A DNA stretch of 64,000 bases from an uncultured Bacteroidales bacterium (GTDB lineage: Bacteria > Bacteroidota > Bacteroidia > Bacteroidales > P3), in the NCBI GenBank assembly GCA_900315935.1, contig ONBB01000004.1:44005-108004 (forward strand), given 5' to 3'. The first letter of the stretch is position 1. Each line of letters begins with the position of its first letter. This document shows positions 28,332-37,548 of the stretch, one piece after another. Under the pieces are notes generated by a model, which saw nothing but the letters and a program-made list of their open reading frames with translations, was not told the DNA's origin and made no database searches. A program made the position numbers and the translations under genes.

Positions 28332-30379
28332 CGCTGGAGGTCGTCATAGTGAATTATAACGTCAAGTACTTCCTGAGGCAGTGCCTGGCGTCTGTGTTCG
28401 GTTCGGAGCGCCGCCTGGCGGACGGTTCGGAGTTGGGGCTGGAGGTGTGGGTGGTGGACAATGACTCGGTGGATGGGAGTGTGGAGATGGTGCGGAGGGA
28501 TTTTCCGCAGGTGCATTTGATAGAGAACAGGGAGAATGTGGGTTTTGCTCGTGCGAACAATCAGGCGCTGGAGCTAATTTTGAATTCCGAAAGTCGAAAT
28601 TCGAATTCCGACAGCCAAATTCAAAATTCAAAATTCAAAGTTCAAAATTCAGAACTGCTGCTGCTTTTGAATTCCGAAAGTCGAAATTCGAATTCCGACA
28701 GCCAAATTCAAAATTCAAAATTCAAAGTTCAAAATTCAGAACTGCTGCTGCTGCTGAATCCGGACACGATTGTGGAGCGGGACACGTTTGTGAGGTGTGC
28801 CGATTTCATTGCCGGACACCCCGACTGCGGAGGTCTGTGCGTGAAGATGGTTGATGGCGAAGGGAGGTACTTGAGGGAGAGCAAGCGTGGATTTCCGACG
28901 CCGGAGGCTTCGTTCTACAAGGTGAGTGGCCTGGTGCATCTTTTCCCGCGTTCGCGGAGGGTGGCGGCCTATTATATGGGGCATATCGGCGAGGACGAGG
29001 AGGCGGAGGTGGATATCATGTGCGGTGCGTACCTGATGTTCCGAAGGGAGGTGTACGAAAAAATAGGCGGCCTGGATGAGACGTATTTCATGTACGGCGA
29101 GGATGTGGACTTTTCGTGGCGCATTGTGCTGGCTGGCTATAGGAACTATTATCTTCCCACGACGCGCATCGTGCACTATAAGGGTGAAAGCACGCGGAAG
29201 GGTTCGATAAGCTATGTGTACAATTTCTACAACGCGATGTCGATTTTCGTCCGCAAGTATTATGGCGGGCGCGGTGGGAGGATGTTCAGCTGGCTGCTGG
29301 AGATGGCCATTTGGACAAGGGCGATGCTGGCAGGGGTGGTGCGTGTAGGGAAGCGGCTGGCGGTGCCGCTGATTGACTTTACGGTTGCCGTGGGCGGCTT
29401 TGTGTTGCTGAAGCATCTATGGGCGACGCTGGGGAGGGGCGATGCGGGCTATTATCCGCCGCAGTATACGCTGTTTGTCATTCCGCTTTATGTCCTGATA
29501 TTGATGTTGTGCAGCTGGTTGAGCGGTGGGTACGACCGTCCTGTGCGCCTTGGGCGTATAGTGAGGGGTGTGGGAGTGGGAGTGGTGCTGCTGTTGGCTT
29601 TCTATTCGCTCCTGGACGAGGGTCAGCGCTATTCGCGGATGCTGCTGCTGATGGGCAGTGTGTGGACATTGTTGTCGATGCTGCTGGTGCGACTGGGGTT
29701 GAGTGCGGCTGGAGTAAGTGGATACGCGCTGCGCGCCCGCAAGCGCGGGAGAACACTGATTGTGGGAAGCGAGGGGGAGGCGGCCCGGGTGGCGGAGCTG
29801 TGCAGGGAGGCGGGGATTCCGGCAGAGCATCTGCGGAGCGACAGTTCATTCCATGCAGGGAGGCTGCAGGATCTGATCCGCATCGAGCATGTGGAGGAGG
29901 TGGTTTTCTGTGGGGCGGATGTGGACCTGCAGCGTATTATAGCCCTGATGTCAGAACTTCACACGACAGGTGTGGTTTACAAGATAGCCCCTGCGGAGGG
30001 CGACTATATTATCGGTTCGGGCGGTATCCTGTCGCGTGGCGACCTGTATCTCGACGACCTGGACACCCTCGGTACGGGTGCATCGCGTCGCAGCAAGCGT
30101 CTTTTCGATATCGGCGCAGCGACGTTTTTGCTTGTCTTTGCGCCTGTGCTTGTATGGTTGCAACACGACAAGCGCCGATTTTTCAAGCATTGCCTGCAGG
30201 TGCTGTCCGGGCGCCTCACTTGGGTGGGCTATACTGGCCGGGAGGGTGTTTTCTCGCCAGCCGACCTGGCGCCGGAGGCGAATGCAGAGATGCAGAACCG
30301 CCTTATGCTGCGCTATATGCATCGATACAGGGTTATGACGGATGCGGCTATCCTGCTGCGCCGATGGAGATTCATTTAG
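28328..30379 (+). CDS. Fusion of GT2 glycosyltransferase and a truncated polyprenyl-phosphate sugar-transferase-like membrane domain
   Basis: A 683-residue protein coupled to topA (ATGA overlap). The N-terminal GT2 domain (EVVIVNYN, VVDNDSVDGS, NVGFARANN, LLLNPDT, YGEDVDFSWR) is followed by about four membrane segments (350-470), a Rossmann-like region (LIVGSEGEAARVAEL) and a segment like the entry to WcaJ-type sugar transferases (SKRLFDIGAATFLLVFAPVL). The catalytic core that should follow is absent; only a remnant of the terminal helix is seen. Between NQALELI and LLLNPDT the protein carries two exact 29-residue repeats (LNSESRNSNSDSQIQNSKF and on), encoded by heptamer tracts (28578-28757). 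Probably an undecaprenyl-linked glycan enzyme. Confidence 0.8.
   Translation: MTLEVVIVNYNVKYFLRQCLASVFGSERRLADGSELGLEVWVVDNDSVDGSVEMVRRDFPQVHLIENRENVGFARANNQALELILNSESRNSNSDSQIQNSKFKVQNSELLLLLNSESRNSNSDSQIQNSKFKVQNSELLLLLNPDTIVERDTFVRCADFIAGHPDCGGLCVKMVDGEGRYLRESKRGFPTPEASFYKVSGLVHLFPRSRRVAAYYMGHIGEDEEAEVDIMCGAYLMFRREVYEKIGGLDETYFMYGEDVDFSWRIVLAGYRNYYLPTTRIVHYKGESTRKGSISYVYNFYNAMSIFVRKYYGGRGGRMFSWLLEMAIWTRAMLAGVVRVGKRLAVPLIDFTVAVGGFVLLKHLWATLGRGDAGYYPPQYTLFVIPLYVLILMLCSWLSGGYDRPVRLGRIVRGVGVGVVLLLAFYSLLDEGQRYSRMLLLMGSVWTLLSMLLVRLGLSAAGVSGYALRARKRGRTLIVGSEGEAARVAELCREAGIPAEHLRSDSSFHAGRLQDLIRIEHVEEVVFCGADVDLQRIIALMSELHTTGVVYKIAPAEGDYIIGSGGILSRGDLYLDDLDTLGTGASRRSKRLFDIGAATFLLVFAPVLVWLQHDKRRFFKHCLQVLSGRLTWVGYTGREGVFSPADLAPEANAEMQNRLMLRYMHRYRVMTDAAILLRRWRFI
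28578..28757 (+). repeat. Tandem 87-bp duplication made of AATTCAA heptamers, in frame in the GT2 gene
   Basis: Two exact 87-bp copies start at 28581 and 28668; each contains runs such as AATTCAAAATTCAAAATTC. Since 87 is a multiple of three the frame is kept. The tract falls just before the strand that carries the DXD-like NPDT motif. Confidence 0.95.
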
Positions 30380-30514
30380 TGGTTAAGGAGAAAGTAGTTA
30401 AGTAGTTAAGGAGATAGTAGTTAAGGAGTTAAGTAGTTAAGGAGAGAGTAGTTAAGGTGTTAAGTAGTTAAGGAGTTAAGTAGTTAAGTAGTTAAGTAGA
30501 CAAGTAGTTAAGAT
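30378..30514. repeat. Intergenic 8-bp tandem tract (AGTAGTTA/AGGAGTTA)
   Basis: Some 16 imperfect units of AGTAGTTA and AGGAGTTA, with a few 7-bp units, fill the whole spacer between the fusion glycosyltransferase and the barrel-protein gene, ending three bases before the ATG. It belongs to the same class as the heptamer tracts elsewhere in the window. Confidence 0.95.
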
Positions 30515-30516
30515 AT

Positions 30517-31212
30517 ATGAAAAAGATTCTGTTCATATTGTTGATTGCCCTGGTGGGTACGGCTGTGCAGGCGCAGCGTATTCACGGTTTTGTGTCGTCG
30601 GGCGTAAGCCTGTCGCAGGTAGAGGGTGATGAGTTGAAGGGCTTCCGTAAGTGGGGTTATAGTGGCGGCGTGGGTGCCATCTTTGCCTTGGACCGCCACG
30701 AGGACTGGCGCATTTCGGTCGAGGCGCTTTTCACGCAGCGCGGCGCCTACAACCGCTCGGGTGAGCCCTATTCGCTGGACCTTGGGCTTAACTATGTCGA
30801 CATTCCGCTGATGCTGCACTACCGCGACCCCTGGGGCGGCATGCTGTTTGGCGTGGGACTGAATTACGGCCGCCTGGTGGAGCAGCCCGAGGGGCGTATC
30901 CTTTACCCGCCGTCGTTCTATCCCGACACAAACGACATGCAGTTTCTGCGCAATGACCTGGGAGTGGTGGCCGATATACGTTTTTATGTCTGGCGCGGGC
31001 TGATGCTCAATATACGCTGGCAGTATTCGCTTATCGCCATCAAGCAGGATTGGAACTTCTATCAACGCAACGGCGACATGCTGCTGGTCGACGAGGAGGG
31101 CAAGCCCATATTGGACGCGGAGGGCAACACGCAGCTTGTTCCGCGATTCGACAATTGGGTCAACAATTGCTTTAGCAATATGCTTGTTTTCCGACTAATC
31201 TGGGAGTTTTGA
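30517..31212 (+). CDS. Outer-membrane beta-barrel protein (PorT-like family)
   Basis: A 231-residue protein. The signal peptide ends near AVQAQ (residue 21). The mature part alternates strands typical of the PF13568-type small barrels (GYSGGVGAIFALD, WRISVEALFTQRG, LGLNYVDIPLMLHYR) and ends with an aromatic strand (LVFRLIWEF), a good outer-membrane insertion signal. The stop overlaps the open frame of coaD by a few bases. The ATG at 30517 directly follows the tandem tract, so the tract forms the ribosome-binding region. Function unknown. Confidence 0.8.
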   Translation: MKKILFILLIALVGTAVQAQRIHGFVSSGVSLSQVEGDELKGFRKWGYSGGVGAIFALDRHEDWRISVEALFTQRGAYNRSGEPYSLDLGLNYVDIPLMLHYRDPWGGMLFGVGLNYGRLVEQPEGRILYPPSFYPDTNDMQFLRNDLGVVADIRFYVWRGLMLNIRWQYSLIAIKQDWNFYQRNGDMLLVDEEGKPILDAEGNTQLVPRFDNWVNNCFSNMLVFRLIWEF

Positions 31213-31217
31213 CGCGT

Positions 31218-31652
31218 ATGGTTACTGCAGTTTTCCCCGGTTCGTTCGACCCTTTCACCACTGGCCACGAGGCTATCCTGCGACGTGTGCTGCCACTTTT
31301 CGACCGTATCTATGTGGCAGTGGGCGTGAATAGTGAGAAGCAGTATATGTTCACCGTCGACGAGAGGCTGGAGATTATCCGCCGCCTGCTGGCCGACTGT
31401 CCTACGGTCGAGGTTCTCTCTTACAGCGGCATGACTGTCGACCTGTGCCACAGCCTCGGTGCGCAGGCTATTATCCGCGGCATACGCACTGCCCAAGACT
31501 TTGAGTATGAGCAGACCATCGCTGCTGTCAACCGCCTGCAGGACCCCTCCATAGAGACCCTCCTTTTGCTGGCCGACCCGGAGCATGTCAACATATCCTC
31601 CACCCTGGAACGCGAACGCATAGCCCACCAATGCAACTGTCCGACGACATAG
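31218..31652 (+). CDS. coaD: Phosphopantetheine adenylyltransferase (short C-terminus)
   Basis: A 144-residue enzyme for the fourth step of coenzyme A synthesis (4'-phosphopantetheine + ATP). The nucleotidyltransferase motif is GSFDPFTTGH near the N-terminus, with the substrate RGIRTAQDFEYE and the ISST motif (NISSTLERE). I start at ATG 31218; an upstream TTG overlaps the previous stop. Family members are usually 155-165 residues: here the last helix (after ISSxxVR, with GGDVxxFxP) is replaced by RIAHQCNCPTT. The ORF runs 22 bases into recG. It may still be active, but the normal end is missing. Confidence 0.85.
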   Translation: MVTAVFPGSFDPFTTGHEAILRRVLPLFDRIYVAVGVNSEKQYMFTVDERLEIIRRLLADCPTVEVLSYSGMTVDLCHSLGAQAIIRGIRTAQDFEYEQTIAAVNRLQDPSIETLLLLADPEHVNISSTLERERIAHQCNCPTT

Positions 31653-33718
31653 TATATCTCAAGGGTGTGGGTCCGGCACGCGCCAAGGTGCTGGCCGCCG
31701 AGCTGGGGGTGCGCACGGTTGGGCAGCTGCTTGACCACCTGCCTTTCCGCTACATAGACCGATCAGCCCTCGCCACGGTGTCCTCGCTGCGCGACGATGG
31801 GCAGTATGTCGTGCTGCGTGGACAGGTGACCAATCTACAAACTACCGCCACCGGCAAATTCCGTGAGCGACTCACCTGCGACTTCTACGACGGCACAGGC
31901 ACGATGCAGCTGGTATGGTTCGCCGGTACCAAGTGGGTGCGCGAAAAGCTGAAGCCCAACATCACCTACCTCGTTATGGGTCGCCCGACCCTCTTCAACG
32001 GCCAATGGCAACTTTCACACCCCGAGTTGGAGGCTGCCACCTCGCAGGACACCTCGCACACCTCCCCCTTCCTCCCAGTCTACAACACCACCGAGAAGAT
32101 GAAGTCCGCCGGCTTGGGCACCCGGGCGCTGGCACGCATCACTGAGAGCCTAGTAGCCCAGTTGCCACCCATGGAGGAGACGCTCCCCGCCCCTATCCTC
32201 GAGCGTTTCCACCTAATGCCGCTCCGCGAGGCATACATCAACATCCACTACCCCACTTCGCAGCAGGCGCTTGACCAAGCGCGTGCACGGTTGAAGTACG
32301 AGGAGCTATTCTTCCTTCAACTCGACTACCAATACGCCCACCAACAGCGTGTTACCGCCTCCGAAGGGCGCATATTCAGCCGTGTGGGCGAGATGTTCAA
32401 TGGTTTCTACAACCAGCATCTCCCCTTCCCGCTCACCGGTGCGCAGAAGCGTGTCATCCGCGAGGTGCACGACGATATGCGCTCCGGCCGCCAGATGAAC
32501 CGCCTGTTGCAGGGCGACGTGGGCAGCGGGAAGACCCTAGTGGCGCTGATGTGTATGCTGCTGGCACTAGACAACGGTTGCCAGGCATGCCTCATGGCGC
32601 CCACCGAAATCCTAGCGACGCAGCACTACCAGACATTCCTCCGCATGCTGGACGGGATGCCTATCCAGGTGGAACTGCTCACAGGCTCGCTCCGCGCCGC
32701 ACAGAAAAAGAAAGTAAAACAGCGCCTCGCCGAGGGCGAAATACAACTCCTCATCGGAACCCATGCCTTGATTGAGGATGACGTGGACTTCCAAAACCTC
32801 GGCTTGGTGGTTATCGACGAGCAGCACCGCTTCGGTGTGCAACAGCGGTCGCGCCTGTGGACCAAGGCCCAGGTGCCGCCCCATATATTGGTGATGACCG
32901 CCACTCCCATACCGCGCACGTTGGCGATGACCCTCTACGGCGACCTTGACTGCTCCGTTATCGACGAGCTGCCTCCTGGCCGCCAGCCTGTCAGGACCTA
33001 TCACCGCATCGAGGCTAACCGCGTCAAGGTGTTCCACTTCCTCAAGCAGCAGATTGATGCCGGCCGTCAGGTCTACATAGTCTATCCGCTTATCGAGGAG
33101 AGCGAGAAGACGGACCTCAAGAACCTTTACGACGGGTTGGAGATGGTACATTACTTCTTCCCTCGTCCGCAGTACCAGACCTCGATGGTGCACGGCCGCC
33201 TCACCGCCGAAGAGAAAGCTTCGGAGATGGAACGCTTCAAGGCGGGACTGACCCACATCATGGTGGCCACCACGGTAATAGAGGTGGGTGTTGACGTACC
33301 AAATGCCACGGTGATGGTCATTGAAAACGCTGAACGTTTCGGCCTTTCACAGTTGCACCAGTTGCGCGGCCGTGTGGGGCGTGGCGGCGGCGACTCCTAC
33401 TGCATCCTCATGACCAAGGACAACCTCGCAGCCAACTCGAAGGAGCGTATCCGCACCATGTGCGCCACCACCGACGGATTCAAGATTGCCGAAGCGGACC
33501 TGCGCCTGCGCGGCCCGGGCGATATCCAGGGGCTCCAACAGAGCGGCATCCTCGACCTCAAATTGGCCGACATCGTCGACGACGAACCCCTAGTCCGTGC
33601 CACCCGCGACACGGTGCGCGACCTCCTCGCCGCCGACCCCACATTGGCGCACTACCCGCAGCTGCGCCGCCACATTGAACACTCTAAAAACAAACTGCTA
33701 TGGGGGAAGATAAGTTGA
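31631..33718 (+). CDS. recG: ATP-dependent DNA helicase RecG
   Basis: A 695-residue branched-DNA helicase that reverses stalled forks. The N-terminal wedge/OB domain is followed by Walker A LLQGDVGSGKTLVA, the DEQH box (VVIDEQHRFGVQQR), TATPIPRTLAM, and the QLRGRVGRG motif. A TRG-type C-terminal region is present. The ATG (31631) lies inside the end of coaD. The stop lies inside the open frame of the next gene (GNAT), which starts 19 bases upstream of it. Confidence 0.96.
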   Translation: MQLSDDIVYLKGVGPARAKVLAAELGVRTVGQLLDHLPFRYIDRSALATVSSLRDDGQYVVLRGQVTNLQTTATGKFRERLTCDFYDGTGTMQLVWFAGTKWVREKLKPNITYLVMGRPTLFNGQWQLSHPELEAATSQDTSHTSPFLPVYNTTEKMKSAGLGTRALARITESLVAQLPPMEETLPAPILERFHLMPLREAYINIHYPTSQQALDQARARLKYEELFFLQLDYQYAHQQRVTASEGRIFSRVGEMFNGFYNQHLPFPLTGAQKRVIREVHDDMRSGRQMNRLLQGDVGSGKTLVALMCMLLALDNGCQACLMAPTEILATQHYQTFLRMLDGMPIQVELLTGSLRAAQKKKVKQRLAEGEIQLLIGTHALIEDDVDFQNLGLVVIDEQHRFGVQQRSRLWTKAQVPPHILVMTATPIPRTLAMTLYGDLDCSVIDELPPGRQPVRTYHRIEANRVKVFHFLKQQIDAGRQVYIVYPLIEESEKTDLKNLYDGLEMVHYFFPRPQYQTSMVHGRLTAEEKASEMERFKAGLTHIMVATTVIEVGVDVPNATVMVIENAERFGLSQLHQLRGRVGRGGGDSYCILMTKDNLAANSKERIRTMCATTDGFKIAEADLRLRGPGDIQGLQQSGILDLKLADIVDDEPLVRATRDTVRDLLAADPTLAHYPQLRRHIEHSKNKLLWGKIS

Positions 33719-34119
33719 GAGTGGAAAGTGGAAAGAGGAAAGTGGAAAAAAGCATCCTGCAACTGGTTGCGGAAGAGGGAGCCTCCCTCTCCAGCGGCTC
33801 GCTACGGCTGTATGCGTTGCCGTATGGCTGCGTGGATCTGTATGCCTACGACCCTCTGAACCGGCGCTGCGCCGTGGGCATCATGGTGGCCACCGAGTAC
33901 CGTCGGCAGGGCTATGCGCTGGCCATGCTCCAGGAACTTTCAACATTCGCTGTCCAGAACTCACAATTACACACCCTCTACGCCGACATCGCGGCCACCA
34001 ATACCGCCTCCATTGCCCTCTTCCGCAAGGCGGGCTACGTGGAGTGCGGCCGTTTCAAGGAGTGGCTCTACGTCGACGGCCGCTACATTGACACCATACG
34101 CATGCAACTGTTATTATGA
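33700..34119 (+). CDS. GNAT-family N-acetyltransferase
   Basis: A 139-residue acetyl-CoA-dependent transferase. The acetyl-CoA motif A is VGIMVATEYRRQGYALAML, followed by VxNxASIALFRKAGY (motif B: NTASIALFRKAGYVECGRF). The substrate is unknown. The ATG lies inside recG, 16 bases before its stop codon. Residues 5-18 (KLRVESGKRKVEKS) are encoded by a GTGGAAA heptamer tract (33716-33751) and are unlikely to belong to the fold. It overlaps mltG by 4 bases. Confidence 0.85.
   Translation: MGEDKLRVESGKRKVEKSILQLVAEEGASLSSGSLRLYALPYGCVDLYAYDPLNRRCAVGIMVATEYRRQGYALAMLQELSTFAVQNSQLHTLYADIAATNTASIALFRKAGYVECGRFKEWLYVDGRYIDTIRMQLLL
33716..33751. repeat. GTGGAAA heptamer tract at the GNAT gene start
   Basis: About five units of GTGGAAA/GAGGAAA, in frame in the N-terminus of the GNAT gene and at the recG stop. 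Confidence 0.85.
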
Positions 34120-35099
34120 AGAAACACGCCATTGTCCTGCTACTTATCGTCCTCGCCGTAGTGGCGGGATGTTTTGCCGGCGCCTTCGGACTGCGCCAAC
34201 CCACCGCCAACGGCGACACCTGCCGCCTCTACCTGCCCGACGGCACAACCCGCGATGCACTGTGCGACAGCCTGGTGGCCAACCATGTGCTGCACAGCAC
34301 CACGGCCTTCCGCCTCGTAGCACGCCTGTTGCAGCTCAACGACGTGCGCCCCGGCTCCTATGTCGTCGAGCCCCACATGCGCACCCTGACCCTCGTCCGA
34401 AAACTGCGCAACGGCCAGCAGGACCCCATCCGCCTCATCATCGGCAAGTTCCGCACACCCCAGGATCTCAACACCTACCTGAACGCCAAACTGATGCACA
34501 ACGACTTCGACGTGCCGCTCGACAGTTTCCACCTCATCCTGCCCGACACCTACGAATTCTACTGGACCGTAACCCCGCACGCCTTCATGCAGCGCATGGG
34601 AAAGGAGTATCGGAAAGTGGAAAGTGGAAAGTGGAAGGTGGGGAGTGGAGAACCCAACACGCAACACTCAACACTTGACACTTTCAAGGATGTCATCATC
34701 CTGGCCTCCATCGTGGAGGAGGAAAGCAACCACAATCCCGAGAAACCCCTCATCGCCAGCGTCTACCTCAACCGCCTCCGTCGCGGTATGCCGCTGCAGG
34801 CCGACCCGACGGTGAAATACGCCGTGGGCGACTTCACCCTGCGACGCATTCTGCACAAGCACCTCGCCGTCGAAAGCCCCTTCAACACCTACCTCCACAC
34901 CGGCTTGCCGCCCGCCCCCATCTGCCTGCCCTCGAAGTCCAGCATCAATGCTGTATTGAATGCCCCGAAGACGGACTACCTCTACTTCTGCGCCAGCGAC
35001 CAGATGGACGGTACGCACCGCTTCGCCAGCACCCTGGCGCAGCACAACGCCAACGCTGCCGCCTTCCACCGCGCCATGAATGCCCTGGGCATCAAATAG
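34116..35099 (+). CDS. mltG: Endolytic murein transglycosylase MltG
   Basis: A 327-residue inner-membrane protein: an N-terminal transmembrane anchor (about residues 4-24), then a LysM-like part and the YceG domain. The catalytic Glu is in ASIVEEESN (about residue 196); PTVKYAVG and SPFNTYLHTGLPPAPICLPS are typical of the family. It cleaves nascent glycan strands and sets their length. Just before the active-site helix lies a 26-residue insertion (RKVESGKWKVGSGEPNTQH and on), encoded by GTGGAAA and AACACTC heptamers (34611-34683). It starts in the ATGA overlap of the GNAT gene. Confidence 0.93.
   Translation: MKKHAIVLLLIVLAVVAGCFAGAFGLRQPTANGDTCRLYLPDGTTRDALCDSLVANHVLHSTTAFRLVARLLQLNDVRPGSYVVEPHMRTLTLVRKLRNGQQDPIRLIIGKFRTPQDLNTYLNAKLMHNDFDVPLDSFHLILPDTYEFYWTVTPHAFMQRMGKEYRKVESGKWKVGSGEPNTQHSTLDTFKDVIILASIVEEESNHNPEKPLIASVYLNRLRRGMPLQADPTVKYAVGDFTLRRILHKHLAVESPFNTYLHTGLPPAPICLPSKSSINAVLNAPKTDYLYFCASDQMDGTHRFASTLAQHNANAAAFHRAMNALGIK
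34611..34683. repeat. Heptamer tracts (GTGGAAA, then AACACTC) in frame in mltG
   Basis: Four GGAAAGT-type units followed by diverged ones, then AACACGC, AACACTC, AACACTT and GACACTT. They encode an insertion directly before the catalytic motif. Confidence 0.9.
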
Positions 35100-35137
35100 T
35101 TACCTCGCAAAGCCTGTTCGGAAACGTTGGGAAATAA

Positions 35138-35644
35138 TTATTTTGTGTTCAGGTATTCCTTGGCGTAGGCGACATAGTGGGCGGCGTTGTCGGTCTGGCC
35201 GGGGCGGGTGGGTTTGATGTATTTGGCGGGGACGCCACCCCAGATTTCGTTGGGCGGTATCTTGGTGCCTTGCAGCACCAGGGCGCCGGCGGCGACGATG
35301 GAACCCTCCCCTACTTCGCAGTCGTCGAGCAGGGTGGCACCCATGCCGATGAGGGCACCGTCGCGGATGGTGCAGGCGTGGACGGTAACGTTGTGGCCTA
35401 TGGTAACATCGCTGCCGATACGGGTGGGGCCGGTGTCGTGGGTTACGTGTATGCAGGAGCCGTCCTGCACATTGGTGCGGTCGCCGATGGTGATGGGTGC
35501 CACGTCGCCGCGCACCACGGCGTTGAACCACACCGAGCACTCGTCGCCCAGCATCACGTCGCCCACCAGGGTGGCGTTCTCGCTGAAGTAGCAGTCCTTG
35601 CCCCAGCGGGGCGAACGGCCTTTGTATGATTTGATTAATGCCAT
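35138..35644 (-). CDS. Gamma-carbonic anhydrase-like hexapeptide-repeat protein
   Basis: A 168-residue left-handed beta-helix protein, with hexapeptide repeats through about residues 45-140 (IGSDVTIGHNVTVHACTIRDGALIGMGATLLD). The histidine pattern HVTHD, GHNVTVH fits the zinc site of gamma-carbonic anhydrase/YrdA/PaaY proteins, which form trimers. I start at ATG 35644 (MALIKSYKGRSPRWGKDCY). Enzymatic activity is not proven for this subfamily; it may instead be an acyltransferase. A 56-codon membrane-protein gene ends 12 bases upstream. Confidence 0.85.
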   Translation of the reverse strand: MALIKSYKGRSPRWGKDCYFSENATLVGDVMLGDECSVWFNAVVRGDVAPITIGDRTNVQDGSCIHVTHDTGPTRIGSDVTIGHNVTVHACTIRDGALIGMGATLLDDCEVGEGSIVAAGALVLQGTKIPPNEIWGGVPAKYIKPTRPGQTDNAAHYVAYAKEYLNTK

Positions 35645-35655
35645 CGAAGAAAAAA

Positions 35656-35826
35656 CTATTTGAACAGATCTACCCAAAGCCCTTTTGGGAATGCCACCAT
35701 CAGAAGGAACATCAGCCCGACAAGTACGCAGCCGATGATAATGATAATTTCAAAGGCCATCAGTATTGTCTTTAGGGCTTTGTGTTTGCCTTTGTTGGCT
35801 TTGTATTCTTCGTAGTCTCGGGTCAT
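35656..35826 (-). CDS. Small membrane protein (56 residues)
   Basis: An open frame from ATG 35826 to TAG encodes a 56-residue protein: a charged N-terminus (MTRDYEEYKANKGKHKALK), one hydrophobic segment of about 23 residues (ILMAFEIIIIIGCVLVGLMFLLM) split by a glycine, and a short C-terminal tail (FPKGLWVDLFK). The N-in, positive-inside topology is clear. It ends 12 bases before the hexapeptide-repeat protein gene, so the two are probably co-transcribed. I do not recognise the family. Its codons and membrane pattern argue against chance. Confidence 0.65.
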   Translation of the reverse strand: MTRDYEEYKANKGKHKALKTILMAFEIIIIIGCVLVGLMFLLMVAFPKGLWVDLFK

Positions 35827-35841
35827 TGCCGTGTTGTCCGT

Positions 35842-35923
35842 CGCCCCTACGGGGCTCTGATTGTGTTTAAACCGAAGCCGGGGGCTTGCGCCCCCGGCTA
35901 TGGTCTGCAGCCCCGTAGGGGCG
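35842..35923. repeat. REP-like composite palindrome
   Basis: A nested structure: the outer arms GCCCCTACGGGGCT (35843-35856) and AGCCCCGTAGGGGC (35909-35922) are reverse complements, and between them a perfect 10-bp hairpin AGCCGGGGGC TTGC GCCCCCGGCT lies at 35876-35899. It sits between glyA and the small membrane protein gene. Related palindromes with GGGCTTGCGCCC cores recur at 46.7-47.0 kb. Confidence 0.85.
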
Positions 35924-36037
35924 GCAATATTGTCAGGCAGTCCTGCCCTCTAACCGACCCAGTGAGCGGTTGGCAGGCAGGCTGATACCTTTCTTACCGC
36001 TTCGGTTTGCGGTTGTCGGCAGGTGCCGACACCTTTC

Positions 36038-37318
<1,281 letters not shown>

Positions 37319-37358
37319 GTGTGTATGTTATTTGTTTATTTTAATACATTAATGATTT

Positions 37359-37367
37359 GCAAATATA
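37359..37367 (-). promoter_or_regulatory. -7 box for glyA
   Basis: The minus strand reads TATATTTGC, an exact TAnnTTTG match, in an AT-rich leader 41 bases upstream of the glyA ATG. Confidence 0.7.
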
Positions 37368-37402
37368 CGAAAAAAATATAATTCGGAGAAAAAAAGAGTT
37401 TT

Positions 37403-37480
37403 CAGGGGAGCGGTAGGGGAATGGTAGGGGAACGGTAGGGGAATACAAAGGCACTGGAAGGATATGGAAGCTTATGGTAC
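37403..37480 (+). repeat. 11-bp repeat/tail element, copy 5
   Basis: Four 11-bp units (CAGGGGAGCGG, TAGGGGAATGG, TAGGGGAACGG, TAGGGGAATAC) followed by the conserved tail up to AAGCTTATGGTAC. It is in the spacer between divergent glyA and the 37.5 kb gene, just upstream of the latter's promoter. Confidence 0.85.
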
Positions 37481-37531
37481 ATTATACCGGAAAACCGGGA
37501 TTTTTTTTTGCTATGGATGGAAAAAAAATCC

Positions 37532-37540
37532 TATCTTTGC
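37532..37540 (+). promoter_or_regulatory. -7 box for the 37.5 kb barrel gene
   Basis: TATCTTTGC lies 8 bases upstream of the ATG at 37549, so the mRNA is probably almost leaderless. It is preceded by TTTTTTTTTG and GGAAAAAAAA, an inverted pair also seen at other promoters in the window. Confidence 0.7.
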
Positions 37541-37548
37541 ATCTACTT

